Shown here piece by piece: positions 34,736 to 43,293 of a DNA stretch of 64,000 bases (position 1 is the first letter of the stretch; every line of letters starts with the position of its first letter). This DNA is from Saprospiraceae bacterium. Its GTDB lineage: Bacteria > Bacteroidota > Bacteroidia > Chitinophagales > Saprospiraceae. Below the pieces are notes generated by a model. The model was not told where the DNA came from and searched no databases. It saw only the letters and a list, made by a program, of their open reading frames with translations. Where the stretch lies: contig JADKBS010000027.1 of NCBI GenBank assembly GCA_016714985.1, forward strand, positions 62,001 through 126,000, read 5' to 3'. The position numbers and the translations under genes are program-made.

Positions 34736-35281
34736 TTATGGTTGATAAGCTGGAATGGGGTTAGTTGGTGGGACTAGAACTCGAGTTTGATGGGCAATCA
34801 GGCACCCAACTCCATTACATTGTAAGAAATTGATGTTACAGCCACTTTTTACATTTGAAAAGCTTAAACCACCAGCCGTGCCATTGAAGCGTGGTGTTAC
34901 CGTGGCAATTGCAATGCCATTGTGTTTGATTTCCAATCTCGTAGCGTTGGAGTCTGGCTCTTTTTCAATAGACAAGTCGTTTTTGTCTTGATTGCAAGGC
35001 TCCCTGAAAATCTTGATTGTCGAACAATTTCTATCGAAGCCAATCTTGAATGTTCTGATTGAGCCACTATATTCGACTTCGAGCTGGAACACAACTCTTT
35101 GGTTGGAGTTACTGGTCTGAATGTTATAAGGTGCAAGGTTGGATAGAACAGCAGATTTCTGATCACTTTCCTTGGCAGTACAAACGCAGTCATCAAGCCC
35201 AGTGCCTGGGTTCATGACCACTTCGTCAGCAATGATGATACCATCTTGAAGCCAAGTTGCTTTAAACGAATTCACGCTCAC
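34736..35281 (-). CDS. Secreted beta-domain, downstream half of a split Fn3-like protein
   Basis: A 181-codon beta-rich frame (RVVFQLEVEYSGSIRTFKIGF, SATRLEIKHNGIAIATVTP-like strands) with several cysteines and no signal peptide. It is in the same phase as the upstream Fn3 frame and separated from it by a single TAG plus two codons (35288-35290). The GTG/ATG start seen here is therefore probably internal. No family recognised. Confidence 0.5.
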   Translation of the reverse strand: MSVNSFKATWLQDGIIIADEVVMNPGTGLDDCVCTAKESDQKSAVLSNLAPYNIQTSNSNQRVVFQLEVEYSGSIRTFKIGFDRNCSTIKIFREPCNQDKNDLSIEKEPDSNATRLEIKHNGIAIATVTPRFNGTAGGLSFSNVKSGCNINFLQCNGVGCLIAHQTRVLVPPTNPIPAYQP

Positions 35282-35287
35282 GATTTC

Positions 35288-35617
35288 CTATGCGCACTTT
35301 GCACGTATATCGGCACTATAGGTATGAAAAGGAGTCAAGCCCGTTAGGTTTAGAAAGGATTCTGTGGGGTTGAAAGTGCCGAATATAGTTGAATCGGTCA
35401 GATCAGTAACTATAACCCTGTAGCCAACTGCTCCCGGCACATCTGACCAATCTATCGTAGCAGTGGTTGGGCTGGTAGGTGCGGCTTTGTCTAGTTCTGG
35501 AGCAGGTAAATTGCAAAGCTGCAATGGTGGCGTATTGCAAGAATTACAAGAATGCCAGGTTAGTGCGATGAGGATGGAGAAAATGGCTGCAAAAAGCAGC
35601 AATGCTTGCCTTTTCAT
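35288..35617 (-). CDS. Exported Fn3-domain protein, upstream half
   Basis: From ATG 35617 (MKRQALLLFAAIFSILIAL) a signal with a possible lipobox (LTWHSCNSC) leads into one fibronectin type III domain: PAPELDKAAPTSPTTATIDWSDVPGAVGYRVIV ending TYSADIRAKCA in shortened form. It stops at an in-frame TAG, after which the same frame continues for 181 codons. The small Fn3 gene at 38102 shares the signal-peptide-plus-Fn3 design. Confidence 0.6.
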   Translation of the reverse strand: MKRQALLLFAAIFSILIALTWHSCNSCNTPPLQLCNLPAPELDKAAPTSPTTATIDWSDVPGAVGYRVIVTDLTDSTIFGTFNPTESFLNLTGLTPFHTYSADIRAKCA

Positions 35618-35672
35618 AGTTGATAGAATTTTGATGTTTAACAAAATAGTTAAAAGAATTTGGTGTAAATGC

Positions 35673-35701
35673 TTTGTCAGCAAATTGATTTTCTAATTTT
35701 G
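35673..35701 (+). promoter_or_regulatory. Candidate promoter of the helical-protein gene
   Basis: TTTG (35673-35676) and TAATTTTG (35694-35701) match the Bacteroidota -33/-7 elements with 17 bases between them, slightly short of the usual 19-21. The site is about 100 bases before the ATG at 35799. Confidence 0.4.
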
Positions 35702-35798
35702 CAATCAGGAGCAAAGAAACAAACGCTTGGCGTAACCTTCAATTAGTTTTTTCTAACGTTTTTCCGGTTAAGCTCTAAAACACTCATGGGAACATTCT

Positions 35799-37277
35799 AT
35801 GTACAAGACAAAATTAGTTCGTATACTGAGCAAACTCACTGCTGAGATGCAGAACCTCCTTCGATTTTCGCAATCCAGTTGGTACAACAATGGTGAGCGT
35901 CCGCTAAAATTGGAGTGGCTACTCAAACACCTCGCAAGCTGCTACCCAGACTTCAGTAGCACTTCAATGCTGAAAGAAAATGTCTTCAACTTAGTTTTTG
36001 GCAAGGAGGCCTATAATGAAAGCAAGCTCGACAAGCTGCTATCAGAAGCTACTAGTTTGGTTAGGAAGTTCATCGTCCATTCCTGCTCTGAATTAGCAAG
36101 TGAGGAATCTAATTGGATTCTACAGGCTAAATTCTTCAGGGAGCGGTCTATGTCATTGGAATTTGAGTACGCTGCACAGCAGGCAATCAAGCTATTAGAT
36201 GCGCATCATCCCAAGGATGGGGAATATTACTTGGATAGGTTTTTCATAGAGGCTGAAAGGGTTAAACATAGGGTTAGAAGTAACGACAAAAAATCTGATA
36301 TCAACCTTCCAAATGCCATCCAAAACTTGGACATTTTTTATATCACTACGAAACTGGAGTATTGCTCCTATATGTTGGTGCAAAGTAGAATAACAAAGAT
36401 TAATGTGGATGAGTCGTTTTCTCTAATCAATGAAGTTCTTGAACTATCTAAAGATAAATACTTACATATTCCAATAGTTGCCGTATTATTATGCCTTTAT
36501 GCTGATTATTGGAGAAACGTAAAAGAAGATGCTTATTCGCACTTCAAAAAAATCTTAAAAGAGAACCAAGCATACTTGTCAATGGATACTCTGCGAGTTT
36601 TTCATTCCTATATACGTAGTCATATAAGCAGAAAATACAATAGAGGAGACACCTCATGTTTACAAGAGCTCCACTTACTCTATAAGGAGCACACTGAAAT
36701 TGGATCTATTTACCAAGACGAAGGTTATGTGACAGCAGATGTTGTATTAGGAGCAATATCTGTTGCATTAAAGATGGGTGATTACGAATGGGCTATTAAA
36801 TTTCTCGAAAAGCACAGATACTTGATTGCTGGCGCTGACAATCCCGATGCCATCTATCAATTTAATTTGGCTAATTGCCTATTTTATCAAGGCAAATACC
36901 TCGAAACGGAGGATATTTTGGCAAATTATAGTTTCAAGGAAGTGTATTATAAATTGGCTGCCCGAAGATTGGAAATAAAGCTACTATATGAAACCTCATC
37001 CCCACTGATTGATTCCCGGATAGATGCTTTTAAGGTATTTGTACATGAACAAAAAAAACTATTACCACAAGAAAAGATAATACCAAACAACCACTTTGTT
37101 GATATGGTCAAGCATATCCTTGCAGTAAAGATGCTCTACAATTCCGAGCGAATACAGAGGCTGTTGGAAAAGCTTGGTGCCCTACCTGGCGTCGCAGAGC
37201 GGGAATGGTTACTTGAAAAGCTAGACGTCATGAAAAAATCAAAATCCACAGTAGGTGCAAAGGCAGTGGATGGCTAG
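35799..37277 (+). CDS. Large helical protein, paralogue A
   Basis: A 492-residue, almost wholly helical protein of no family I recognise. Its first 90 residues (LVRILSKLTAEMQNLLRFSQSSWYN...YPDFSS...KENVFNLVFG...KLDKLLSEATSLVRKFI) align in order and spacing with the minus-strand gene at 38485-39900. The rest looks like TPR-type helical pairs (DYEWAIKFLEKHRYLIA, NLANCLFYQGKYLETEDIL). No signal peptide or membrane segment. Divergent from the Fn3-like gene pair. Base composition is AT-rich compared with core genes such as purL. Confidence 0.6.
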   Translation: MYKTKLVRILSKLTAEMQNLLRFSQSSWYNNGERPLKLEWLLKHLASCYPDFSSTSMLKENVFNLVFGKEAYNESKLDKLLSEATSLVRKFIVHSCSELASEESNWILQAKFFRERSMSLEFEYAAQQAIKLLDAHHPKDGEYYLDRFFIEAERVKHRVRSNDKKSDINLPNAIQNLDIFYITTKLEYCSYMLVQSRITKINVDESFSLINEVLELSKDKYLHIPIVAVLLCLYADYWRNVKEDAYSHFKKILKENQAYLSMDTLRVFHSYIRSHISRKYNRGDTSCLQELHLLYKEHTEIGSIYQDEGYVTADVVLGAISVALKMGDYEWAIKFLEKHRYLIAGADNPDAIYQFNLANCLFYQGKYLETEDILANYSFKEVYYKLAARRLEIKLLYETSSPLIDSRIDAFKVFVHEQKKLLPQEKIIPNNHFVDMVKHILAVKMLYNSERIQRLLEKLGALPGVAEREWLLEKLDVMKKSKSTVGAKAVDG

Positions 37278-38101
37278 TCGCACCCAAAATTGTCTTCATG
37301 TCAAATAATTCCTAACCAATGTCGCCTATTGAATCTTTTCAATCTTCCATAACAGAATGGAATTGTGAAAGATTGGCTAAGAGCTTTTGAGTTTATGAAA
37401 CTTATTCTCGTTGTTGAACAAGGTTGACCTGATGAATTGGCTGATCTGAAAAATTCATCGTTTGAAAAAGAGATAGACTGGAAAAATCCCTCAAAAATCT
37501 AATTTTTTTTATTATTGCTTTCTCAGATTTGATTCAGCGTAAAGTAGCATAGAAAAGACAGCACAACGTTAACTTGATAAATTAACAATAGTACTTTTTA
37601 GTACCACTCATCCTGATTTAGAGCCACATAAATAGATAATTCGGGATAATTTTTAGCGGAAGCTCAGTTAAAATTCCTAATTGCTTTCCCTTCCCACCCT
37701 CCCCATCTTTGCATCATCAAAACCACAAGCCACGCCGCTACCGAGAAATCCAGAATGGCAAAGCTTGAAACCCCAACCTGACAACGGGCAGGTGAAACCC
37801 CAAAAGGAGTCAAACCCCTGAAAGCCAAGCCCCAGGGAAACCAACCAAACCCTAAACACCGTGCGGCGGCAAACCAAGCCGCCGCACCCACTACTTTCAA
37901 GACCTGAATAGCATTTGGCCAAACCCCAATGCTGAAAACCTGACCGCCGGGAGCCGACCGCACCCGGCCTTGTAAGGCTTTATGCGCTGCCTCAGCGGTT
38001 TGCTGGCGGATGGCCTGTCCCGTGGTACCCGGGAACGACCGACTGCCTGCACCTACGGGGCAATTTTAACCATATTTTTTAAAACCTAAATCTTTTCCAC
38101 C
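37278..38101. other. Long intergenic region with a T-poor, GC-rich structured island
   Basis: The first 380 bases are AT-rich with no gene. From about 37675 to 38060 the plus strand turns C- and A-rich and poor in T, with AACCCC-type motifs recurring (37768, 37795, 37812, 37921 and others). A perfect 10-bp hairpin, GTGCGGCGGC/GCCGCCGCAC, lies at 37861-37887. Minus-strand open frames here have odd Trp/Gly/Cys-rich composition and look spurious. A structured RNA is possible; I recognise no family. Confidence 0.55.
37861..37887. other. Perfect 10-bp hairpin in the T-poor island
   Basis: GTGCGGCGGC (37861-37870), loop AAACCAA, then GCCGCCGCAC (37878-37887). No T-run or A-run adjoins, so it is not an ordinary intrinsic terminator. 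Confidence 0.8.
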
Positions 38102-38449
38102 ATGAAGAACCTTTTGAGTGTTTTCGCTTTTTTGCTTACAATGCTTTTTGCATCTGCCAACCCACAAAGCCCTGAAACAAGCTGCCCTGCGCCTTCCAAT
38201 GTGCAGGTGACAGGCGCTGGCACTGGTTATATTTCCTTTGATTGGGACAATTGCAATTGTTTTTCCACCGGCTTCACCGTGAGCTTCCTTCGCCACGCTG
38301 ATGGCTACACCAGCCCGGAGACAACAGTTACGAACTCCAATCATACCTTTAATGGCTTGCAGGCTGGAACTTACACGTTCTATTTTAGAACGAAGTGCGG
38401 GAGTGGTGCGAGTGAGATAATTGGGCATGAAGATGTTATGATTGGATGA
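38102..38449 (+). CDS. Small exported Fn3-domain protein
   Basis: A 115-residue protein: signal peptide (LLSVFAFLLTMLFASA), then one Fn3-like domain starting CPAPSNVQVTGAGTGYISFDW, with a second cysteine pair (CNCF) and the strands LQAGTYTFYFRTKCG. It resembles the Fn3 segment at 35288-35617. No enzymatic motif. It faces the convergent helical gene B across a strong terminator, so each helical protein in this region has a small Fn3 neighbour. Confidence 0.65.
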   Translation: MKNLLSVFAFLLTMLFASANPQSPETSCPAPSNVQVTGAGTGYISFDWDNCNCFSTGFTVSFLRHADGYTSPETTVTNSNHTFNGLQAGTYTFYFRTKCGSGASEIIGHEDVMIG

Positions 38450-38458
38450 CTTAACTCT

Positions 38459-38486
38459 AAGGGGGAGCAAGATTTTGCTCCCCCTT
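38459..38486. terminator. Bidirectional terminator
   Basis: A 12-bp perfect stem (38459-38470 with 38475-38486; AAGGGGGAGCAA) and a GATT loop. It lies ten bases after the plus-strand Fn3 gene and overlaps the stop codon of the convergent helical gene. Confidence 0.85.
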
Positions 38487-39900
38487 AACTACTTTCCATT
38501 TTTAATCTCAGCCAATTCCTTTCTGCAATTTCTGTTTTGTTCTCTAAATCCCTCATTAGATTTTTCCTTTTTTCATTTGTCAACTCATTATGATGAATTA
38601 AGCCTGATAGAGTTTTAACAAAACGAATAAAAAGCAAGTAGCTTGTTGATTTTCTTTTTCCAATTTCTGGGTTTCGACTAATATATTTCTCAAAGGATTG
38701 AGAGTAGTTTTTGATGAACGAAAAATAACTCATGTCCAATAAGAACAATTCGAAGTATGCTTGCAATGAAAGCGATTTCGCAAGTAATTGATACAATATA
38801 TCATCAAAACTGAGAGTCGAAAGTAAATCTACTACTTGCGAAAAATCTCTTTTATTGAATGCTAAAAATCCTTTTCCTAATTTTTCAACTTCTTCCCTAG
38901 TCTCCTTGTCAATGTTGCTCAGGTTTTCAAGAATGAACTTTTCAGCCCATTCAAATTCTGCAACTCTTGCAGCAGCATTAACAATGTTGATAAACGTTGT
39001 GTTAGTAATTACGCCATTAATTGCTAATAATTGATTCTCGTGTGCAATTTTATATAATTCAAATACCTCTCTAAGGTATTTTAAAGCATTAATCCTTACT
39101 CTTCGAATTGCAAATTCCAATAAATATTTCAATACATACTTCTGTTCAATCATATTTATAGTTGAAATATTTTCAGCAAATTTATCTTTGACTGTTAAAT
39201 AAATGGATTCATCTTCAGTTCTATAAAGTTCGCATATTTTAGAATAAATTTGGGATAATATGTTGCCAACATCTATTATCTTTGTTTGTCTTGAAGGAAT
39301 CTTTGACGACTTTGATGTCTTTAGTGATGCTATTTCACACATTGTTTTAGACTCTACTAAGGCAAAATAAGAATCAAGATTATCCAGCACATCTTCAATT
39401 AAGTAATCTGAGTTATTGTTACCGATAACATTCGATTGAATATACAATTTTCTTTGCAAATTCATTTTAGATTGAAAATAATTTTCATCTCTATATGGAA
39501 GATTATCTAAATCGGATATCAATTGGGCAGTTTTTTTCTTACTCTCCTCAATATCAATATTCCTTCTCTCAAATGCATCAATTAGCAGCCTCTCCCTCAC
39601 AAACTTGTCCTGCTTCCATTCCAAACAAACAAGGTATTCCTCCAACAACTGGGTCATCTTCGACATCAAGTTCCTCATCTTAGGGTCATCGTACACAGTG
39701 CCCGGGAAAAGAAGGTTGAAGGCCCTTTCCTTTTCCAATTTTTCAGAAGAAAATTCGGGGTAATACTTTTTCAGGATTTCGTACATCGTTATAAGATTCG
39801 TATCCGTGTTGAAATAATTGGACTTGACGAACCATCCAAGGTACTTGAATTCTTCCTTTGTCAAGGATTTGAGAATTTTTATGACTTTAGAACCTTCCAT
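38485..39900 (-). CDS. Large helical protein, paralogue B
   Basis: A 471-residue helical protein sharing with paralogue A the N-terminal block ILKSLTKEEFKYLGWFVKSN...YYPEFSSEKLEKERAFNLLFPG...KMRNLMSKMTQLLEEYL and a C-terminal WLRLKME/WLLEKLD motif. No signal, no membrane segment and no known family. AT-rich. The strong conservation of the N-terminal 90 residues against a diverged remainder suggests a common N-terminal module with variable helical repeats. Confidence 0.6.
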   Translation of the reverse strand: MEGSKVIKILKSLTKEEFKYLGWFVKSNYFNTDTNLITMYEILKKYYPEFSSEKLEKERAFNLLFPGTVYDDPKMRNLMSKMTQLLEEYLVCLEWKQDKFVRERLLIDAFERRNIDIEESKKKTAQLISDLDNLPYRDENYFQSKMNLQRKLYIQSNVIGNNNSDYLIEDVLDNLDSYFALVESKTMCEIASLKTSKSSKIPSRQTKIIDVGNILSQIYSKICELYRTEDESIYLTVKDKFAENISTINMIEQKYVLKYLLEFAIRRVRINALKYLREVFELYKIAHENQLLAINGVITNTTFINIVNAAARVAEFEWAEKFILENLSNIDKETREEVEKLGKGFLAFNKRDFSQVVDLLSTLSFDDILYQLLAKSLSLQAYFELFLLDMSYFSFIKNYSQSFEKYISRNPEIGKRKSTSYLLFIRFVKTLSGLIHHNELTNEKRKNLMRDLENKTEIAERNWLRLKMESS

Positions 39901-40152
39901 CTACAATTTATTGAATGACAAGTATCGCAATAATTTTTTTCCTAAAAAACTGTCATTCAATATTTTGCAACAAAAACACTTTCTATTTTATAAAATACTA
40001 AGTTACAAAATTTCCAGATTGTCCATCCTTGAAGATTACTGCCTACGTAGTTTTGTCTTGTTAGAAAATTAAGGTTGAGCACTAAAACTGTTTGACCTTA
40101 AACACACTAAGCAATTCCTGAGTGAAATGATCCTATAAATCGCCGAGCACCA

Positions 40153-40905
40153 ATGACAAAAATCCTCCTTATCGCCACAGACCCCATCTTCCGCAAAGAG
40201 CTTCGCAGCCTAATCGGCAAATGCGACCCCGAATGTCAGGTCGTGGAGGAAGCTGGCAGCATCGCCGAAGCAAGGCGCCTGCTGGCTGACCTCTCCCCTG
40301 ATTGCCTTTTCGTTGACGTGAACTTGCCCGATGGAACTTGCTTCGAACTGCTGGAGGCTATTTCCAAGGAACCTCACCAATTGGTCATCATGGCCAATGG
40401 CCCAGAGGCTGCCTTCCAAGCCTTCGAGTACAATGCAGTTGATTTTTTGCGCAAGCCCATCAAACACGCCGAACTTGTCCGTGCGCTGGACAAACTGCGC
40501 CGCTATTCGCCCAACGAACACCTGAACCGCCAGCTCCAGTTGCTATTGCGCAGTTCGCAGCCGAAGCACGTTGACCGGCTCATCCTGCACTTGTCGGAGG
40601 GCATCCACATACTGCCACTGAACGAGACCATCCGGCTGGAGTCCGATGGTTGCTATACCAGTTTTTTCACGGCCAATGGCGAGCGTATCGTGGTCACGAG
40701 GGCCATCGGCGAGTTCGAGCACCTGACGGAGAGCGGTCCGTTCTTCCGGGTTCACCAGTCGCATATCGTGAACCTGAACTATGTCCGCAAGGTGCTGAAA
40801 GAGGATGGCGGGTTTGTAGTGCTGGACTCTGGCGTGAAAGTGCCAATCGCAAGAAGAAGAAAGGATGAGTTTTTCCAGTGCGTTTCAAAGCATAGTATGT
40901 CGTGA
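40153..40905 (+). CDS. LytTR-family response regulator
   Basis: A 250-residue response regulator. The receiver domain has its phosphorylation site at D55 (CLFVDVNLPDG) and the lysine in VDFLRKPIKHAELV. A C-terminal LytTR DNA-binding domain follows from about residue 140 (LHLSEGIHILPLNETIRLESDGCYTSFF, GPFFRVHQSHIVNLNYV, VPIARRRKDEF). No partner sensor kinase (LytS type) is adjacent, so it is an orphan here. Its last codons overlap a 7-base tandem repeat. Confidence 0.9.
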   Translation: MTKILLIATDPIFRKELRSLIGKCDPECQVVEEAGSIAEARRLLADLSPDCLFVDVNLPDGTCFELLEAISKEPHQLVIMANGPEAAFQAFEYNAVDFLRKPIKHAELVRALDKLRRYSPNEHLNRQLQLLLRSSQPKHVDRLILHLSEGIHILPLNETIRLESDGCYTSFFTANGERIVVTRAIGEFEHLTESGPFFRVHQSHIVNLNYVRKVLKEDGGFVVLDSGVKVPIARRRKDEFFQCVSKHSMS

Positions 40906-40970
40906 TTGGTGATTCGTGATGCGTGACTCGTGATGCGTGATTCGTGATTCGTGACTCGTGACTCGAGACT
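40901..40970. repeat. Ten-unit 7-base tandem repeat
   Basis: Ten consecutive 7-base units of the form CGTGANN (CGTGATT, CGTGATG, CGTGACT and two slightly diverged units) span the stop codon of the LytTR gene and the following spacer. Confidence 0.85.
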
Positions 40971-40986
40971 TTAAAGGAGGGAATAA

Positions 40987-41021
40987 AAAAAGCCGTGGCA
41001 ATTTGCATTGTCACGGCTTTT
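40987..41021 (-). terminator. tmRNA terminator
   Basis: AAAAGCCGTG pairs with CACGGCTTTT (stem core 40991-40997 with 41012-41018). On the minus strand it follows the tmRNA 3' end by six bases and ends in a run of T. Confidence 0.85.
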
Positions 41022-41026
41022 GATTG

Positions 41027-41414
41027 TGGAGGCGCCGGGAGTTGAACCCGGGTCCAGTGAAAGCACCCATGAGCTTTCTACATGCTTATTTCCTGATTGG
41101 ATTTTCGAGTGGGTCTTTGGCTCAGAAACGAAGCACTAACTCACCTTATCCCCTGTCCCACCAGCAAGCTGATGGGTTTCGCCCGTTGGCCGAGGCACTC
41201 CGCAGGACTATCCCGAGTTGGTTTGATACGCGGCACGCTGTGTATCGGAAGTCAAGCGTACAGCATAATGGCCTTCTAATTCCTAGAATTAGGCAGCCAT
41301 GGCATACTGATAGTTGCCATTCAATTGTTGAATGTCATTTTTTACGGAGTGACCATCCTTGCTCCGGCATGCTTACCCATAAATTATCTTCCCTGTCGAT
41401 TCCAATACGCCCCC
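41027..41414 (-). ncRNA. ssrA: Transfer-messenger RNA (tmRNA)
   Basis: A 388-base RNA that rescues stalled ribosomes. The 5' end GGGGGC (41409-41414) pairs with GCCTCC at the 3' end (41028-41033), discriminator A at 41027, CCA not encoded. The 5' domain reads GGGGGCGTATTGGAATCGAC, and the 3' end has the T arm GGGTTCAACTCCC. The tag frame ends NDIQQLNGNYQYAMAA and a TAA (41289-41291), with the resume codon upstream near 41345, probably in GTAAAAAAT. The hydrophobic end fits Bacteroidota tags, but the body is unusually long. A terminator follows. Confidence 0.93.
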
Positions 41415-41486
41415 TTTTTGTCCCAAAGGGTTTCCCAGATGGAATGAATTCCGACATCGCACAGCGTTCTGTGCTTTGAGGAAATG

Positions 41487-41494
41487 CAAATGTA
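41487..41494 (-). promoter_or_regulatory. Candidate tmRNA promoter -7 box
   Basis: On the minus strand the site reads TACATTTG, an exact TAnnTTTG. It lies 73 bases before the mature 5' end, leaving room for a short precursor leader. No clear TTTG at -33. Confidence 0.35.
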
Positions 41495-42029
41495 ATAACT
41501 TATCAGGTAGGTGAAAAGTTTCGAGACTCGTTGGGTAGGGGCAAAACAATTGCCATTCAGGGAAAACTCCCCAAAGAAGAAGACAGGCTAGAGCAAAATG
41601 GGGGGTTCGTTAGGTGGCGGGGGCGGTTGAAATTAGTTGACTTTCTCGCTGTGGTGAACTCGGTGGGAGGTATGGCTATTGAACACAGTAATCAGAAGCG
41701 CAGCGACTACAACGATGGTACAAATAATGGTCATTTTCTCACAATTTAGTAAGTTGTTGGTAAAAGTAACGCAGTTGGAGGGCAATGACTGGAGGGAAAA
41801 AGCGTTGCAAATTTACGTGTTTGTACTGTCAGTATCAATACGTTACGGGCAAATCGGCATTTTTTTTCCCATATTTTTCTTATTAATGTTTAACGGCTTT
41901 GAAATGAGGGTCTAACAGCAATTTTTCCACAAGCCTACTTTTGCAAAAAAAATATAATTTGTAGGTACGGATTTTGCCTACATGGCCACTTGCGGGCAAT
42001 CCACTAACTTTGCTCCTCTTTTGAACGAT
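41495..42029. other. Intergenic region upstream of the dehydrogenase gene
   Basis: About 530 bases with short unsupported frames only. A purine-rich stretch (41570-41640) and an AT-rich stretch near 41940-41970 that ends TATAATTTGTAGG, resembling a degenerate -7 box, are the only visible features. Confidence 0.4.
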
Positions 42030-42716
42030 ATGAACCGAATAAAACTGAAAATTGGCATCATCCGGGAAGGAAAAGTGCCACCTGACAACCGAGTGCCCCT
42101 AACACCAACTCAATGCAAACATGCTATTGAAGCATTCCCTGTAGAGATATTGGTAGAATCCTGTCCTACACGCTGCTATAAGGACGAAGAATACACCAAG
42201 GAAGGCATCACTGTCACAGATGATATTAGTGGATGTGAAGTCTTGATGGGTGTGAAAGAAGTGCCCATTGGTCAATTGATACCAGAGAAGACCTATTTCT
42301 TTTTTTCCCACACCATTAAACAGCAACCGTACAACCGAAAGCTGCTTTGGGCTGTGTTGGAAAAGCGCATTCGCCTCATTGATTATGAGGTTTTGAAAGA
42401 TGAAAACGGCAACAGGCTGATTGCTTTTGGGCGGTTTGCCGGCATGGTGGGCGCCCACAACGCACTCTGGACTTTTGGCCAGCGCACAGGACAGTTCAAG
42501 ATGCCCCGAATGAAAGATTTCCACGACTACAAGGAGGCGCTGGCGTTCTACAACAGCCACCCCTTGCCAAGCATAAAAGTGGTGCTTACGGGAACAGGAA
42601 GGGTGGCAACGGGCGCTGCTATTGTTGTGAGGGACATGGGCATCCTGGAAGTCAGCCCAGCGGATTTTTTGGAAAAATCATTCCCCCCTCCCTGTTTTCA
42701 CGCAATTGAACTGTGA
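42030..42716 (+). CDS. LOR/SDH-type (saccharopine dehydrogenase-like) oxidoreductase, N-terminal part
   Basis: Starts at MNRIKLKIGIIREGKVPPDN. The first half of an alanine dehydrogenase/saccharopine dehydrogenase-like protein: KIGIIREGKVPPDNRVPLTP, the substrate-domain FSHTIKQQPYNRKLLW, and the Rossmann start SIKVVLTGTGRVATGA, a GxGxxxxG NAD(P) site. A one-base gain in the C-run at 42683-42688 sends the frame to an early stop; removing one C restores FPLPVFTQLNCEHYV and a protein of 413 residues. Substrate not known; a lysine-related amino acid is the family's usual range. Confidence 0.7.
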   Translation: MNRIKLKIGIIREGKVPPDNRVPLTPTQCKHAIEAFPVEILVESCPTRCYKDEEYTKEGITVTDDISGCEVLMGVKEVPIGQLIPEKTYFFFSHTIKQQPYNRKLLWAVLEKRIRLIDYEVLKDENGNRLIAFGRFAGMVGAHNALWTFGQRTGQFKMPRMKDFHDYKEALAFYNSHPLPSIKVVLTGTGRVATGAAIVVRDMGILEVSPADFLEKSFPPPCFHAIEL

Positions 42717-43272
42717 GCACTATGTGGCGAGGAAGGATGGCAAGCCCTATCAAAAAGAGAATTTTTACCACCACCCCGGCAGCTACAAGAGCATTTTCAG
42801 TCCTTACTACAAGGTGGCCGACATCATGGTGAACGGGATTTTCTACGCCGCACATGCACCCTTGTTTTTCACCATGCAAGAAATGGCCCAGCCTGATTTC
42901 AACATTCAGGTCATTGCCGACGTGAGCTGCGACATAGCACCAGACGGTTCCGTCCCTTCCACGTTGAAGGCTTCCACCATTGCGGACCCCGTTTTCGGGT
43001 TTGACCCAAGCACAGGGCGTGAAACAGCCCCTTACCAATCCGGCTGCATTGACATGATGACCATTGACAACCTCCCCAACGAAATGCCACGGGATGCCTC
43101 AGAATCGTTTGGCGGCCAGTTTCTGAAAGAAATATTGCCCGAACTGATTCGGGGTCGGAGCAGGGTGATTTCACATGCCACCATTGCCCAAGACGGGCAT
43201 TTGACAAGCTATTTTGGCCATTTGGAAGATTATGTGAATGCCTATGCTGAAAAAGCTGGTATCGTCGTTTAA
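42706..43272 (+). CDS. LOR/SDH-type oxidoreductase, C-terminal part
   Basis: Second half of the gene starting at 42030; meaningful coding runs from about 42690. It includes YHHPGSYKSIFSPYYKVAD, NIQVIADVSCDIAPDGSVP and the ending HLEDYVNAYAEKAGIVV. The frame's own start codon is an artefact of the upstream frameshift. Confidence 0.7.
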   Translation: MNCEHYVARKDGKPYQKENFYHHPGSYKSIFSPYYKVADIMVNGIFYAAHAPLFFTMQEMAQPDFNIQVIADVSCDIAPDGSVPSTLKASTIADPVFGFDPSTGRETAPYQSGCIDMMTIDNLPNEMPRDASESFGGQFLKEILPELIRGRSRVISHATIAQDGHLTSYFGHLEDYVNAYAEKAGIVV

Positions 43273-43293
43273 GCATCAGTTTAGGGCGACCTG

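Noticed and set aside
37664..37963. Minus-strand frames in the T-poor island
   Set aside because: Trp/Gly/Cys-rich translation caused by the strand's skewed composition; no start signal and no domain.
37278..38101. Retron or diversity-generating retroelement RNA
   Set aside because: No reverse transcriptase gene lies in the window and no template/variable repeat pair was found.
41024..41479. Plus-strand frame of 151 codons
   Set aside because: Lies on the opposite strand of the tmRNA.
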